A DNA stretch of 64,000 nt from Planctomycetota bacterium (GTDB taxonomy: Bacteria > Planctomycetota > Planctomycetia > Planctomycetales > Planctomycetaceae), in NCBI GenBank assembly GCA_003388505.1, contig QQVO01000013.1:62001-126000 (forward strand). Reading direction: 5' to 3'. Both the position numbers and the translations under genes were made by a program. The notes beneath the pieces are model-generated. The model was not told the origin of the DNA, made no database searches, and saw nothing but the letters and a program-made list of their open reading frames with translations. The first letter of the stretch is position 1. Each line of letters opens with the position of its first letter. Positions 16,975-26,184 of the stretch are shown one piece after another.

Positions 16975-19900
16975 ATGCACTTGAAAGCGGCACTCCGAAG
17001 CGACCGACCTTGCGCGTCATGCCGGGCGATCCTGCTCACGGCGGCTCTGGTCTATTCGCTGAGCGGATGTGTCGGCGATCCGAGCGGCCCTGCGAAAGCG
17101 GTGGTCCGGGGCGCTGCACCGGAGGCAAGTGAGGAGGCTCCCGCGACGATTGTTTCGGCCGAGCAGGTCTGGACGCGGACCGGTGTGTCACTCAAGGCGG
17201 GCCAGCGCGTCACGGTGACGGCGACCGGCCGTGTGGTCGCCTATGACCCGCGATCAGGCGAACGGGACGTCGTCGCCGACGTGGGGCCCGAAGGAACGTA
17301 TCTGTTCAGCCATCGAGTGGCGGACCGGGTGTTTCCCCTGCCCGCAGCGGGTGGCGGGCCGGCGCCCTGTTACGGGCTGATCGGCCGGATCGGGCAGGGA
17401 GAACCGTTCTTCGTCGGATCGTCACGAAGCTGGGCGGCCGATCGGGACGGGGAACTCTGGCTGGGCGTCAACGACTTCGACGTCAGTGACAACAGCGGAG
17501 CCTTTCACGCCAAGATCGAACGTTCCGGTTCGCCGCGTCCGGTCTTCAGCGAACGGGTGATCAGCCGAAACGAGATTGGGGGCGTGCCGGCCGAGAACTG
17601 CTCGGTCGTGGTGTTTTACATCGACGGTTTGCGCCCCGACGTGGTGCGGGAGATGGCGGCGCTGGGGCATCTGCCGAACATTGAGCGGCAATTTCTGCGG
17701 GGAGGCACCTGGCTGTCGAACGCTTTCACGGCGTTTCCGTCGGATACGATCACGTCGAACGGGACAATGTGGACCGGGTGCTTCTCCGACCGTCACGGTA
17801 TGAAGGGACAGGTGGGCTTCAGCCGGCGACGGCAGAAGTCGATCTCTTATCTCGATCCATTCGGACCTCAACGAAGCGCACAATGGTTGTCTCCGCAGGG
17901 AATCGACGGGGCGGTCCAGCAGTCTCAGGCCGGTCTGGTGGGGATGATCGGGGGGGACGACGCCCGTGAGGCGTGGCTCGACGCCCGCCGCAGCAGCGTT
18001 GCGCCGCTGTACGAGCATTTGCAGGACCACGGGATGGACTGGGCGGCCGGCGTGCTGCCGGTGATGACCGAGGTTCCCCCGCCGCTCTGGAGCCGCAGCC
18101 TGGCCCGACACATGCCGTACCTGCAGACGAACCGGGCGTGGGAGTCGATGGACGAAGCGAACGCAGAATACGCCGTCAAGCACCTGCTGGGACGACGGGA
18201 GGCGGTGACGGTGATCTGGCTGCCGGAGACCGACACGTGCAGTCACAAGTGCAGCCGCGGTCAGTTCGGAATGACGCGGCGGACGATCGCCAAGGCGGAC
18301 CGGTTGCTGGGCTCCGTGGTGGAGGAGTTGCGAGCCCAAGGACGGTTGCAGTCGACCTATCTAATGCTGGTGAGCGATCACGGCCATCTGGGAGGCCGCG
18401 AAACGCATCTGTCGCACTTTGACATCGCAACCGACTTCTTTTTTCGGCCGCGGGAAGTCAATGCGGAGGGGGAATGGACGGGAGGCGGATTGGGCCTCTC
18501 GGTGCGGATGCATCGCTACGAGAATCGGCATCCGGGAGATTCCGCGAAAGAGTTTGTGTTCATCGACGGGGACTCCGACGGCGCGGCCCGCCTCTATCTG
18601 CCGCGCGGCGGATATCGGTCCGGGGACTGGAGCGGACCGAACGAGCCGGCGGACCTGCTGCGATACCGGATCGACGAGCATCGCGATGCGATTGATCTGC
18701 CGCGATCGATCGCCAGCATTCGTGCTGTGGCGGGGAACGAGGAGGTCGGGCTGCCGATCGACCTGGTGCTGATGAAACTGAGCGACACCCGCGTGTTGAT
18801 TACGACGGTGGACCGGGGGCAGGCTGTCATCGAAAGGCGGCGCGGCCGGGATGGGAGCTGGGAGTATCGCTACTACGTTGCGGCCGATGTCGTCCCAACC
18901 GAGGAGGGCGACGTCGCGTTCGCTCCGCTTGCCGCGCCGGGAACCGATCCCCTGCTGTTGGTCGATCGATACTCACCCGATTTTCTGGCTGAGTTTCACG
19001 ACGAGCGACGATGGCTTGATCTGACGGCAGACACGGAATACCCCGATTCGGTTGTCTCGCTGGCGCGCCACATGCTGTGGGACGAGCGGATGTCGCAGCG
19101 GGAGCAGGAATACGCGCCGGACCTCGTGGTGACGGCGCGGGCCGGTTGGTACTTCGGCACGGATGCCTCGCCGGGGACGATGCATGGGTATCCCCTGGCG
19201 GAGGCGACGCGGGCAAGTTGGTTCGTGAGCGGGCCGCGCGTGCGGCGGGGAGCGCGGATCGAGACCCCGTGCCGGCTCGCCGATCTGACGCCGACGATCC
19301 TCGATATGGTCGGGCTGTGGACGAATCTGTCGGTTGAGGGGGGTGAAACGGACACGTCTCGGATCGGGTTCGACGGACGGCCGTTGCGGGACTTGTACAA
19401 AGGCGAGATCGAGTACGTCGCAGCCGGCCGAGCGGTCTTCTGGGAGGAGGTCGACCTGGGCGCGTGGAACGCGATCGACTATTCGCCGCTCGATCGTTCC
19501 CGGCTGCTGCCTCGCTCGATTCATGACCCGGACAGCATGTTGGACGTTAATAACCTGGCTTACAGCGCCGCTTCGCTCGCCGACCTGAACGTTGTGCGGC
19601 TGCTGGACGACGTTGTGGCGCCGCTTGCAGGCGGCCGGCAACCGGTCACCGGCGTCGTGGACGGCACCGAGGCCTATGTGAGACGACGTCCCAATCAGCG
19701 GGTTTCGCAGGCGGCGCATGTGCCGAATGTTTCCGGCCTGTCGCTGGCGGATTACAGCTTCACCTCGCAGGGCAACCTGCAACGGGTGGATGACGCGATT
19801 GATTGGGTGCAGTTGTGGGGCGACTCGCTGGATCGGTCGTTGGCACGTCCGCTGCAGCGGGAAACGGTGCCGGTGGCGAGACCTGTGAACCGCTCGATCG

Positions 19901-20070
19901 ACGCGGCCCAAACCGGATTCTGGGAGCTGTACCGTTTCGGTCAGCGGGTGGTCATCAAACTGGTTGATGAGCAGATGCTGACCGGACTGGAGAAGGGGAC
20001 GGACCGGGTTTTGAATTCTTTTCGCCGCGTTCCTGCTGAGATCCCGGCCGAATCGACGAGCAATCGGTAA
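16975..20070 (+). CDS. Lipoprotein with PA-IL-like lectin domain fused to an alkaline phosphatase-superfamily phosphodiesterase
   Basis: A product of about 1,031 residues. The signal peptide ends in a lipobox, LSGC, so it should be a lipoprotein. Residues about 60-185 match the PA-IL/LecA jelly-roll pattern: VWTRTGVSLKAGQRVTVTA, LIGRIGQGEPFFVG, GELWLGVNDFDVSDNSGAF. A large type I phosphodiesterase/sulfatase-like domain follows: CSVVVFYIDGLRPDVV (first metal Asp), the nucleophile region AFPSDTITSNGTMWTG, ETDTCSHK, and LVSDHGHLGG (metal-binding Asp-His). The C-terminal few hundred residues are unassigned. It likely hydrolyses a phosphodiester or phosphonate at the cell surface after carbohydrate binding. 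The ATG at 16975 is chosen because it places the lipobox correctly. Confidence 0.82.
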   Translation: MHLKAALRSDRPCASCRAILLTAALVYSLSGCVGDPSGPAKAVVRGAAPEASEEAPATIVSAEQVWTRTGVSLKAGQRVTVTATGRVVAYDPRSGERDVVADVGPEGTYLFSHRVADRVFPLPAAGGGPAPCYGLIGRIGQGEPFFVGSSRSWAADRDGELWLGVNDFDVSDNSGAFHAKIERSGSPRPVFSERVISRNEIGGVPAENCSVVVFYIDGLRPDVVREMAALGHLPNIERQFLRGGTWLSNAFTAFPSDTITSNGTMWTGCFSDRHGMKGQVGFSRRRQKSISYLDPFGPQRSAQWLSPQGIDGAVQQSQAGLVGMIGGDDAREAWLDARRSSVAPLYEHLQDHGMDWAAGVLPVMTEVPPPLWSRSLARHMPYLQTNRAWESMDEANAEYAVKHLLGRREAVTVIWLPETDTCSHKCSRGQFGMTRRTIAKADRLLGSVVEELRAQGRLQSTYLMLVSDHGHLGGRETHLSHFDIATDFFFRPREVNAEGEWTGGGLGLSVRMHRYENRHPGDSAKEFVFIDGDSDGAARLYLPRGGYRSGDWSGPNEPADLLRYRIDEHRDAIDLPRSIASIRAVAGNEEVGLPIDLVLMKLSDTRVLITTVDRGQAVIERRRGRDGSWEYRYYVAADVVPTEEGDVAFAPLAAPGTDPLLLVDRYSPDFLAEFHDERRWLDLTADTEYPDSVVSLARHMLWDERMSQREQEYAPDLVVTARAGWYFGTDASPGTMHGYPLAEATRASWFVSGPRVRRGARIETPCRLADLTPTILDMVGLWTNLSVEGGETDTSRIGFDGRPLRDLYKGEIEYVAAGRAVFWEEVDLGAWNAIDYSPLDRSRLLPRSIHDPDSMLDVNNLAYSAASLADLNVVRLLDDVVAPLAGGRQPVTGVVDGTEAYVRRRPNQRVSQAAHVPNVSGLSLADYSFTSQGNLQRVDDAIDWVQLWGDSLDRSLARPLQRETVPVARPVNRSIDAAQTGFWELYRFGQRVVIKLVDEQMLTGLEKGTDRVLNSFRRVPAEIPAESTSNR

Positions 20071-20141
20071 CTCGTGGTGGTTTTTGGCGCGAAACGGGAA
20101 ATAATCTGGAAACGCGCGGACCGCGCCCGGATTTCCCTGCA

Positions 20142-21176
20142 ATGATCGACGTCATGTCCGACCAGTACGATGCAATTCTGTTTGTCTCCTTCGGCGGACC
20201 CGAGGGGCCCGATGATGTCATTCCGTTCCTGGAGAACGTTCTGCGGGGACGCAATGTTCCGCGGGAACGAATGCTCGAAGTGGCGGAACACTACCAGCAG
20301 TTCGGCGGCGTGAGTCCGCTCAACGCGCAGGTGCGGGAATTGATTGCGGCGGTCAAGCCGGAATTGACCCAACACGGGATCTCACTTCCCGTCTATTGGG
20401 GCAACCGCAACTGGCACCCGATGCTGGCCGATACGATGCGGCAGATGCGGGACGACGGCGTGCAGCGGGCGGTGGCGTTCGTGGTTTCGGCCTACAGTTC
20501 GTACTCGGGCTGCCGGCAGTACCGGGAAGACATCGAGCGGGCCCGCGAGGCGGTCGGCGATGGGGCGCCGGCGGTCGACAAGCTGCGCGTGTTCTTCAAT
20601 CATCCCGACTTCATCGCGGCTTCCGTGAGCGGCGTGGAGGCGGCGCTGGTGCAGATCCCGGAGTCACGTCGGTCCTCGGCTCGGATCGCGTTCACGGCGC
20701 ACAGCATTCCGGCGTCGATGTCGGAAGGCTGTGACTACGTCGAGCAGCTTACGGAGACCAGCCGGTTGGTCGCGGACGCGGTCGGCGTCGATGACGATCG
20801 CTGGGATCTCGTGTATCAGAGCCGCAGCGGGCGTCCGCAAGATCCGTGGCTCGAGCCGGACATTGTCGATCACATCGGTGAGCTTGCCGAGCGGGGCGTC
20901 TCCGACGTGGTCGTCGCGCCGATCGGGTTTCTCTCGGATCACATGGAAGTGATATTCGATCTCGACCACGAAGCAGCCGATGCGGCGCGGGAGGCGGGCG
21001 TGAACATGATCCGCGCGGCCACGGTCGGAACCCATCCCCGATTCGTCAGCATGATTCGGAAGCTGATTCAGGAACGGCTCGATGCCGCGACGCCCCGCGA
21101 AGCGATCGGCCGCTTCGGTCCGCGCCGCGACGTCTGCCCGGTCGATTGCTGTCCCGCGCCGCGAAGGCGCGGGTAA
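20142..21176 (+). CDS. hemH: Ferrochelatase
   Basis: A 344-residue enzyme inserting Fe2+ into a porphyrin or coproporphyrin ring. Signatures are AILFVSFGGPEGPDDVIPFLENVLRG near the N-terminus, YQQFGGVSPLN, VYWGNRNWHP, VAFVVSAYSSYSGCRQY, RIAFTAHSIPASM (catalytic His), LVYQSRSGRPQDPWLEPDI and VVAPIGFLSDHMEVIFDLDHEA (catalytic Glu). The C-terminus ends DVCPVDCCPAPRRRG, and its clustered cysteines might bind an iron-sulfur cluster as in some actinobacterial enzymes, though the spacing is only suggestive. The start is ATG 20142, with a second ATG four codons later. It converges on tadC, 5 nt away. Confidence 0.95.
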   Translation: MIDVMSDQYDAILFVSFGGPEGPDDVIPFLENVLRGRNVPRERMLEVAEHYQQFGGVSPLNAQVRELIAAVKPELTQHGISLPVYWGNRNWHPMLADTMRQMRDDGVQRAVAFVVSAYSSYSGCRQYREDIERAREAVGDGAPAVDKLRVFFNHPDFIAASVSGVEAALVQIPESRRSSARIAFTAHSIPASMSEGCDYVEQLTETSRLVADAVGVDDDRWDLVYQSRSGRPQDPWLEPDIVDHIGELAERGVSDVVVAPIGFLSDHMEVIFDLDHEAADAAREAGVNMIRAATVGTHPRFVSMIRKLIQERLDAATPREAIGRFGPRRDVCPVDCCPAPRRRG

Positions 21177-21181
21177 CGCGG

Positions 21182-22312
21182 CTACTGCAGTGCGTCTTGT
21201 GCCGATTCCATGCTTGTGTCGAGGATGTCGGCTCCGCCGCCCTGGAAGAAGTCGGACATTTCGATCACGGCCGGTCCCAGCAGGATCATGAAGACGGCCG
21301 GCATCAGACAGAGCACTGTCGGGAACAACAGCTTGAACGAGGCGGTGTTGGCCTGTTGGTCGGCCTGCTGCCGCAGCGTTTCCCGCATGTTATCGCTGTA
21401 CTCGGTGAGCGCTTCCGACATGCTGGTGCCCATCCGCTCGGTCTGGATGAGCAGCGAAGTGAATGAATGCACCTCGGGCAGGTCGACCCGCCGCCCGAAG
21501 TTGACCAACGCCTGTTCGAGAGACCCGACGCGCGTTTGATCCACGACGATTTGCAATTCTTTGGCCAGGGCGGGCGAGACCTCTTGCATGTCGCCGCAGA
21601 TTCTTCGCAGCGCGGCGGAAACGGTCATGCCCTGGCTGACGCACATGTTGAGCATGTCGAGCACGTCGGGCATTGCGCGCTCGATCTCTGCCAGACGCTC
21701 CGCAGCCCGGCTGCGGACGTAGAGCGTCGGCAGCGACCAGCCGAGCATCGGCAGCGCGACGAGCGAACCGATCACCCACGGCTCGGCACTCGGGGGGACG
21801 ATCAGCAACAGCGCCAGTCCGGCCAGAATCGGCAGCACGATGGCGAGATACCGGGCGGCTGCGAGATTATGCCAGGCGTGCGGTTCAAAGTATCCGGCGT
21901 TTTGCAACGACCGTTTGATCTGGCGCTTGCGTTCATCCGATTCCGGCAGGAGTGAGGCGAGGAGCAACGTGAGCCGCCCGAAGGCCAAGTCGCTGCGATC
22001 CGCCAGCGGCGTGTCTTCAAATTCGATGGCCGGGAATGGATCGGTACGGGAAGCGTTCTGCGGTGCGGCGTTGGCATACGCGGCCGCCGGTTGCTGCGGG
22101 CGGGGTGCGGACGACTGTTGAGCGGCTCGAGTTTCGCCGTCGACGTCGGACGCCTCGTTGGGAGTCGGGACGAGTTGCGCCGCTTTCCGCTTCATCCTGG
22201 AGAGGATCGGTTTATTCCCTGATCGCTTGCGGGTGAGAATACGGATCAGCGCCAGCAGGCCGATTACCGCGGCGACGCCGATCAGAATCATCTGGTTCAG
22301 TGGACTGAGCAT
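21182..22312 (-). CDS. tadC: Tad pilus inner-membrane platform protein TadC
   Basis: A 376-residue type II secretion F-domain protein of the Flp/Tad machinery. It has an N-terminal membrane helix (LIGVAAVIGLLALIRIL), a Pro/Ala/Gln-rich linker to about residue 105, paired helices ARYLAIVLPILAGLALLLIV and PWVIGSLVALPMLGWSLP, the T2SF core IERAMPDVLDMLNMCVSQGMTVSAALRRI, and a last helix TVLCLMPAVFMILLGPAVIEM. MPDVLDML and GMTVSAAL are typical of TadC. Its partner in the platform is TadB, the next gene upstream. It is the last gene of the tad cluster, 201 nt after tadB, with two repeats in the gap. Confidence 0.93.
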   Translation of the reverse strand: MLSPLNQMILIGVAAVIGLLALIRILTRKRSGNKPILSRMKRKAAQLVPTPNEASDVDGETRAAQQSSAPRPQQPAAAYANAAPQNASRTDPFPAIEFEDTPLADRSDLAFGRLTLLLASLLPESDERKRQIKRSLQNAGYFEPHAWHNLAAARYLAIVLPILAGLALLLIVPPSAEPWVIGSLVALPMLGWSLPTLYVRSRAAERLAEIERAMPDVLDMLNMCVSQGMTVSAALRRICGDMQEVSPALAKELQIVVDQTRVGSLEQALVNFGRRVDLPEVHSFTSLLIQTERMGTSMSEALTEYSDNMRETLRQQADQQANTASFKLLFPTVLCLMPAVFMILLGPAVIEMSDFFQGGGADILDTSMESAQDALQ

Positions 22313-22338
22313 GGGTCGTGTCCTTCAATTCACCTTTC

Positions 22339-22443
22339 GCCTGGCGCCCCGAACTTCTGTCCGGGCCCACCCGAATCGACTTCTGCTGCGTTTCGCAGTC
22401 GCAATCCTCAGTCGGGTTCCCAAACGGAAGTTTGGGAACGAGG
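22339..22443. repeat. Dispersed hairpin-pair repeat, family 1 copy C
   Basis: A degenerate first hairpin CCCCGAACTTCTGTCCGGGC begins near 22347, and an intact second hairpin TTCCCAAACGGAAGTTTGGG starts at about 22418, ending in AACGAGG. It lies in the tadB-tadC gap. Confidence 0.7.
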
Positions 22444-22454
22444 GATTTCTCTTG

Positions 22455-22484
22455 TTCCATGTTTTCCGTGCCTTCCGTGGTTCC
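22455..22484 (-). repeat. 9-nt-period tandem repeat (family 4)
   Basis: On the minus strand the units are CCACGGAAG, GCACGGAAA and ACATGGAAC. The 21-bp core at 22464-22484 recurs exactly at 56382-56402. Confidence 0.65.
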
Positions 22485-22513
22485 CCTTCCCTGGCGCTCC
22501 ATCGACACCCGAG

Positions 22514-23362
22514 TCATCCGCGACTGCTCCGTTTGAGGATGCGGAAGACCCAGATCGTGCCGATCATCTGCAGGAGGACGGCCGTGATCGTCGCGGTCCG
22601 CCCCCACTCGGAATTCATCAGGTTCGACAGATAGTCCGCTTCGCGGAAGGAGAAATAAACGAGCACGGCGGGCGGCACGATGACCATCAACAGGGCCGTG
22701 GCGCGGCTGGCGGCCGTGGCGGCCCGCAGTCTGCCCTGGAACTGAATCCGGTCGCGGAGCGTCTGGGCCAGACGCTCCAGAACCTTGACCAGATCGCCTC
22801 CCGATTCACGATGAACGCGGAGCGCCGTCACGAGCACGTTGGCGTTGGTCAGCCCGGTGCGCAGCGGCAGTTCGCTCATCGCGTCGCCGATCGACATGCC
22901 GAGTTGCAGCCGCTTTGTGCAGCGGCGGAGTTCGCCACCCAGCGGTTGGGGTGTGTCTTCGGCGACAAGTTCGAGGCAGTTTTCCAGACTGCGGCCGGTT
23001 TTCGCCGCGCGGGCCAGCTCGTCCATCATGGCCGGCATCTGCTGCAGAAACAGCTTCTGGCGCCGCGCCCGGACGATGATCGTCACGACGATGGGAATCG
23101 CCGCGCCGAGACAGGCCGCGAGTGCGGTGGTGAGCAGGTTTTCGTGGATCACGAACAGCAGGCCGCCGACCGCAATCGCGCAGCAGACGCACAGCATCAG
23201 CACCATGGCGGGCGAAAGTTGGGCGCCCGCCTGGATCATTAACCGGTCGAACCCGGAATTGATCCGGTTCGAGAAGCTGTCGGAATCATCGACGGCGAAC
23301 GTCTCCTGCTGCCGCAGGATGCCGGCGAATTCGGGTCTGGCTTGAAGGGTGGGAGCAGCCAT
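22514..23362 (-). CDS. tadB: Tad pilus inner-membrane platform protein TadB
   Basis: A 282-residue T2SF-domain membrane protein, partner of TadC in the inner-membrane platform of the Flp pilus. There are two N-terminal helices (LSPAMVLMLCVCCAIAVGGLLFVI; TALAACLGAAIPIVVTIIV), the F-domain LPLRTGLTNANVLVTALRVHRESGGDLVKVLERLAQTLRDR, and two C-terminal helices. QQMPAMMDELARAAKTGRSLENCLELVA is the TadB-type segment. The ATG at 23362 is preferred over an in-frame TTG at 23377. The 123-nt gap upstream to tadA holds a foldback repeat. Confidence 0.93.
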   Translation of the reverse strand: MAAPTLQARPEFAGILRQQETFAVDDSDSFSNRINSGFDRLMIQAGAQLSPAMVLMLCVCCAIAVGGLLFVIHENLLTTALAACLGAAIPIVVTIIVRARRQKLFLQQMPAMMDELARAAKTGRSLENCLELVAEDTPQPLGGELRRCTKRLQLGMSIGDAMSELPLRTGLTNANVLVTALRVHRESGGDLVKVLERLAQTLRDRIQFQGRLRAATAASRATALLMVIVPPAVLVYFSFREADYLSNLMNSEWGRTATITAVLLQMIGTIWVFRILKRSSRG

Positions 23363-23389
23363 AGCGCGTTTTCTCAAGGGTGACAGTTT

Positions 23390-23460
23390 CGTAGGCGAAG
23401 TCGTCAGACTTCGGATGTCTCCCGGGCATTCGTCAGAAGTCTCACGACTTCTGCTACGTT
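23390..23460. repeat. Dispersed foldback repeat, family 3 copy A
   Basis: On the minus strand it begins GTAGCAGAAGTCGTGAGACT and ends GTCTGACGACTTCGCCTACG, so the ends pair into a long hairpin. A related copy lies at 61964-62035. It sits between tadA and tadB. Confidence 0.7.
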
Positions 23461-23485
23461 GTGAAGGAGATCTCTGAAACGGGTA

Positions 23486-24823
23486 CTATTCGTCCTGTTG
23501 ATTCGGCGAGTAGTGCATGCCGGATTGAAGTTCGCGGGCCTCGAACAGCGACGAATCGACGTCGAACCCGATCGCCGACATGCGACGGAGGCAGAACGGT
23601 TCGTATCCGGTCGCGTAGTGGGCACCCTGGGCCTTGCCGTCTGCGATTCCCGCGAGTCGATAGACGAAGATGTCTTCCACGACGTACTCGCCGTCTTTCA
23701 CGCCGGTCACCTCGGAGATGCGCATCACTTTGCGTTCGCCCGTGGTGAGGCGGGCGATATGTACGAAGACCTGGATGGCGGAGGCGATGTACTGCCGCAT
23801 CACCTGGGTGGGCAGTTCGGCTCCGGACAGGGCGATCATCATTTCGAGCCGCTGCAGCGCGTCGCGGGTGTCGTTGGCGTGCACGGTGCTCATCGATCCG
23901 TCGTGGCCGGTGTTCATCGCCTGGAGCATGTCGAGCACTTCACCGCCGCGGGCTTCACCGACGATGATGCGGTCGGGCCGCATGCGCAGGCTGTTCCGCA
24001 GCAGGTCGCGGATCGAGACAAGGCCTTTGCCTTCGACGTTCGGCACGCGCGTTTCGAGGCTCACGACGTCCGGTTGCTGGAGCTGGAGTTCGGCCGTCTC
24101 TTCGATGGTGACCACCCGCTCGCTGTGCGGGATGAACCGGCTGAGGTTGTTGAGCATCGTCGTCTTACCGGCGCCGGTTCCACCCGAGAGCAGCACGTTC
24201 ATCCGTCCGCGGACGGTCTGGATCAAGAAGTCCGCCATTTCGGGAGCAAGCGACCCCATCTTGACCATGTCTTCAAACTGGACGATGTTCGTCTTGAACC
24301 GGCGAATCGAGAGCGTCGGTCCGCGCAGCGCCAGCGGCGGAATCACGGCGTGGAGCCGGGATCCGTCGGCCAGCTTGGCGTCGACCATCGGCGAGACTTC
24401 GTCGATGCGGCGGCCTGCGCGACCCACCAGCCGCTGAATGAAGTGCAGCAGATGGGCGTCGTCGGCGAACGTGACGTCGGTCTTTTCCAGTTTGCCGTTC
24501 CGCTCGATGATGACCGTGTCAGCTGCGTTCACGAGCACGTCGCTGACGTCGGGGTCTTCCATCAGATGCTGGAGCGGACCGAATCCGTAGATTTCGTCCA
24601 TGAGTTCGCGGACCATGGCGGAGCGATCGGCGTCGGGCAGGCCGACTTCCGGGCGTTCGCACAGATGGTTCGCGAGCGCTCCCAGCTGCTTGCGGAATTC
24701 GTCCTCGCCGATTTCCCCGGCTTTTGCCATGTCGATCGAATCGACCATCTGCTTATGCAGCCGGGTCTTCAACTGCTGGAACTTTCGGCGGGAATCGTTC
24801 TGGGGGGGCGTTGTGGAAATCAT
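23486..24823 (-). CDS. tadA: Tad pilus assembly ATPase TadA/CpaF
   Basis: A 445-residue secretion ATPase that powers Flp pilus assembly. Order of parts: an N-terminal helical region, YGFGPLQHLMEDPDVSDVLVN, RRIDEVSPMVDAKLADGSRLHAV, Walker A VLLSGGTGAGKTTMLNNLSR near residue 215, the Asp box TIEETAELQLQQPDVVSLETR, Walker B RPDRIIVGEARGGEVLDMLQAMNTGHDGSMSTVHAN with the His box, and a C-terminal domain. All catalytic motifs are intact. It acts on the cytoplasmic face with TadB and TadC. Start ATG 24823; tadG ends 12 nt upstream. Confidence 0.97.
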   Translation of the reverse strand: MISTTPPQNDSRRKFQQLKTRLHKQMVDSIDMAKAGEIGEDEFRKQLGALANHLCERPEVGLPDADRSAMVRELMDEIYGFGPLQHLMEDPDVSDVLVNAADTVIIERNGKLEKTDVTFADDAHLLHFIQRLVGRAGRRIDEVSPMVDAKLADGSRLHAVIPPLALRGPTLSIRRFKTNIVQFEDMVKMGSLAPEMADFLIQTVRGRMNVLLSGGTGAGKTTMLNNLSRFIPHSERVVTIEETAELQLQQPDVVSLETRVPNVEGKGLVSIRDLLRNSLRMRPDRIIVGEARGGEVLDMLQAMNTGHDGSMSTVHANDTRDALQRLEMMIALSGAELPTQVMRQYIASAIQVFVHIARLTTGERKVMRISEVTGVKDGEYVVEDIFVYRLAGIADGKAQGAHYATGYEPFCLRRMSAIGFDVDSSLFEARELQSGMHYSPNQQDE

Positions 24824-24835
24824 GGTCGTCCGACC

Positions 24836-26044
24836 TCACTGAGTCAGGTGGAGTTTGTAGACATAGATGTCGGGAGAGACGATCGGGCCTTCGGACAGGT
24901 CTTCCCGCAGAATAGCGGCGCGCGTGGTCACACACGTCGGCTGGAAAACGATCTGGAAACCGCCGTCTTCATCCGTGGAGACGTCCAGGATGCGGCCGGC
25001 CGCGAGACGAGTCGCCCAGACGCGAGTTTGTTTCCAGGACGAGGAGGGTTCAATCGAGTCGTAAAGCAGGCAGATGCGCGGCTGGCCGATGATCGCCCGG
25101 AGGGCATGGGCAGCGCTGGAGTTGGCCTGCGAGTCGCAGCGAAACGGCACGGCGCCGTCGTCGAATCGAAGCTGTCCGCCGAAGCCCCCGAGGTGGCCTT
25201 CGAGGAAGCCGCTCCGGCATTGCTCGGCGATGCGGGAGGCAACGAGACCGGTGCCGACGTCGATAACGTGGCAGTTGGCCTCGGTTTCTTCGTCGGCTGT
25301 CGCGTTTCTCGGAGCGCTGTGCAGGACGATCTCCGGGATGCCGTCGGGTTGTTCCCTGACGACGCCTGCGGCTGCGTCGAACGAGTAACGGTCGCCGCCG
25401 GAGCGTTCCTCGATCTGCCGCCTCCAGGTGTCGGTGCGTTCCCCCAGCGGATCGTTGTTCAGAATCGCCAGCGGCACGGCGGGAACGGCGCCTCCGGGCA
25501 GGCTTGCCACACCCACCACGCGGCCGTCGATGGTCGCTTCGGCCGGCGACACGACGTCCGCCGTGAACTGACCCGTCAGACCTTTGAAAAACAGCGCCAC
25601 GGGGTTTGATCGCCCGCGGGTCCGTCCGGCGAAGACCAGCACCGTGGTCGGAGACGATTCCGTTTCGAGGAAGACTTCACGTCCGGTATCGTCCAGCGCG
25701 ATCCGGCCGACGAGAACATCACCGCCGAGGCTCGCATCGAGCGTGACGGGATTGCCGGCGGCGAAGTTCCGGCCGGCCACGGCGGCTGCGGTGTCGCGGG
25801 CGATTTGGGCGCGGCCGGACGCATCGAAGGTTTCCGTGAGAATTCCGTCGTCTACGAGTTTCGAGGCGCCCGCCAGAGCGGCCGCTTCGGCAGCGGTCCG
25901 CAATTCCAGTTGAGCGGCGTCGATCCAGAGGCGATCGAGCACGAGTGCAACCGCCAGCCCCACCACCAGCAGCGCAACGGCGATCGCCGGGAGGAGATAT
26001 CCCGGTCGAGGGCCTTGCCGGTTGTGAATGATGGCCGGATGCAT
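24836..26044 (-). CDS. TadG-like pilus-associated protein (TadE/G family, Flp-Tad N-terminal domain)
   Basis: A 402-residue protein. After a short basic N-terminus, a single hydrophobic helix (YLLPAIAVALLVVGLAVALVLD) precedes AAQLELRTAAEAAALAGASKLVDDG, the usual Tad N-terminal pseudopilin-like pattern. The rest is extracytoplasmic with several Cys and no known catalytic motif. TadG proteins are thought to help anchor or initiate the pilus. It lies between cpaB and tadA in the cluster, and the gap to cpaB holds a hairpin. Confidence 0.85.
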   Translation of the reverse strand: MHPAIIHNRQGPRPGYLLPAIAVALLVVGLAVALVLDRLWIDAAQLELRTAAEAAALAGASKLVDDGILTETFDASGRAQIARDTAAAVAGRNFAAGNPVTLDASLGGDVLVGRIALDDTGREVFLETESSPTTVLVFAGRTRGRSNPVALFFKGLTGQFTADVVSPAEATIDGRVVGVASLPGGAVPAVPLAILNNDPLGERTDTWRRQIEERSGGDRYSFDAAAGVVREQPDGIPEIVLHSAPRNATADEETEANCHVIDVGTGLVASRIAEQCRSGFLEGHLGGFGGQLRFDDGAVPFRCDSQANSSAAHALRAIIGQPRICLLYDSIEPSSSWKQTRVWATRLAAGRILDVSTDEDGGFQIVFQPTCVTTRAAILREDLSEGPIVSPDIYVYKLHLTQ

Positions 26045-26103
26045 GCTGGATGGGTAACGGGACTCGGTTCGGAAGGGCGGCTTCCGCTGAGGAAACTGGC
26101 GGC

Positions 26104-26130
26104 GGCCCGCCGGCGTAAGACCAGCGGGCC
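26104..26130. terminator. GC-rich hairpin in the cpaB-tadG gap
   Basis: GGCCCGC at 26104-26110 pairs with GCGGGCC at 26124-26130. It could attenuate transcription within the tad cluster, or simply be another palindromic insertion; no T-run follows. Confidence 0.4.
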
Positions 26131-26184
26131 TGCCTCGATTCGCCGTGCTTGACCTTTCAGTGCGTTGCGGACGGGCGCTCAGTC

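Noticed and set aside
23498-25609. 703-residue plus-strand frame across tadA and tadG
   Set aside because: It is antisense to two well-supported tad genes and has no signature of its own.
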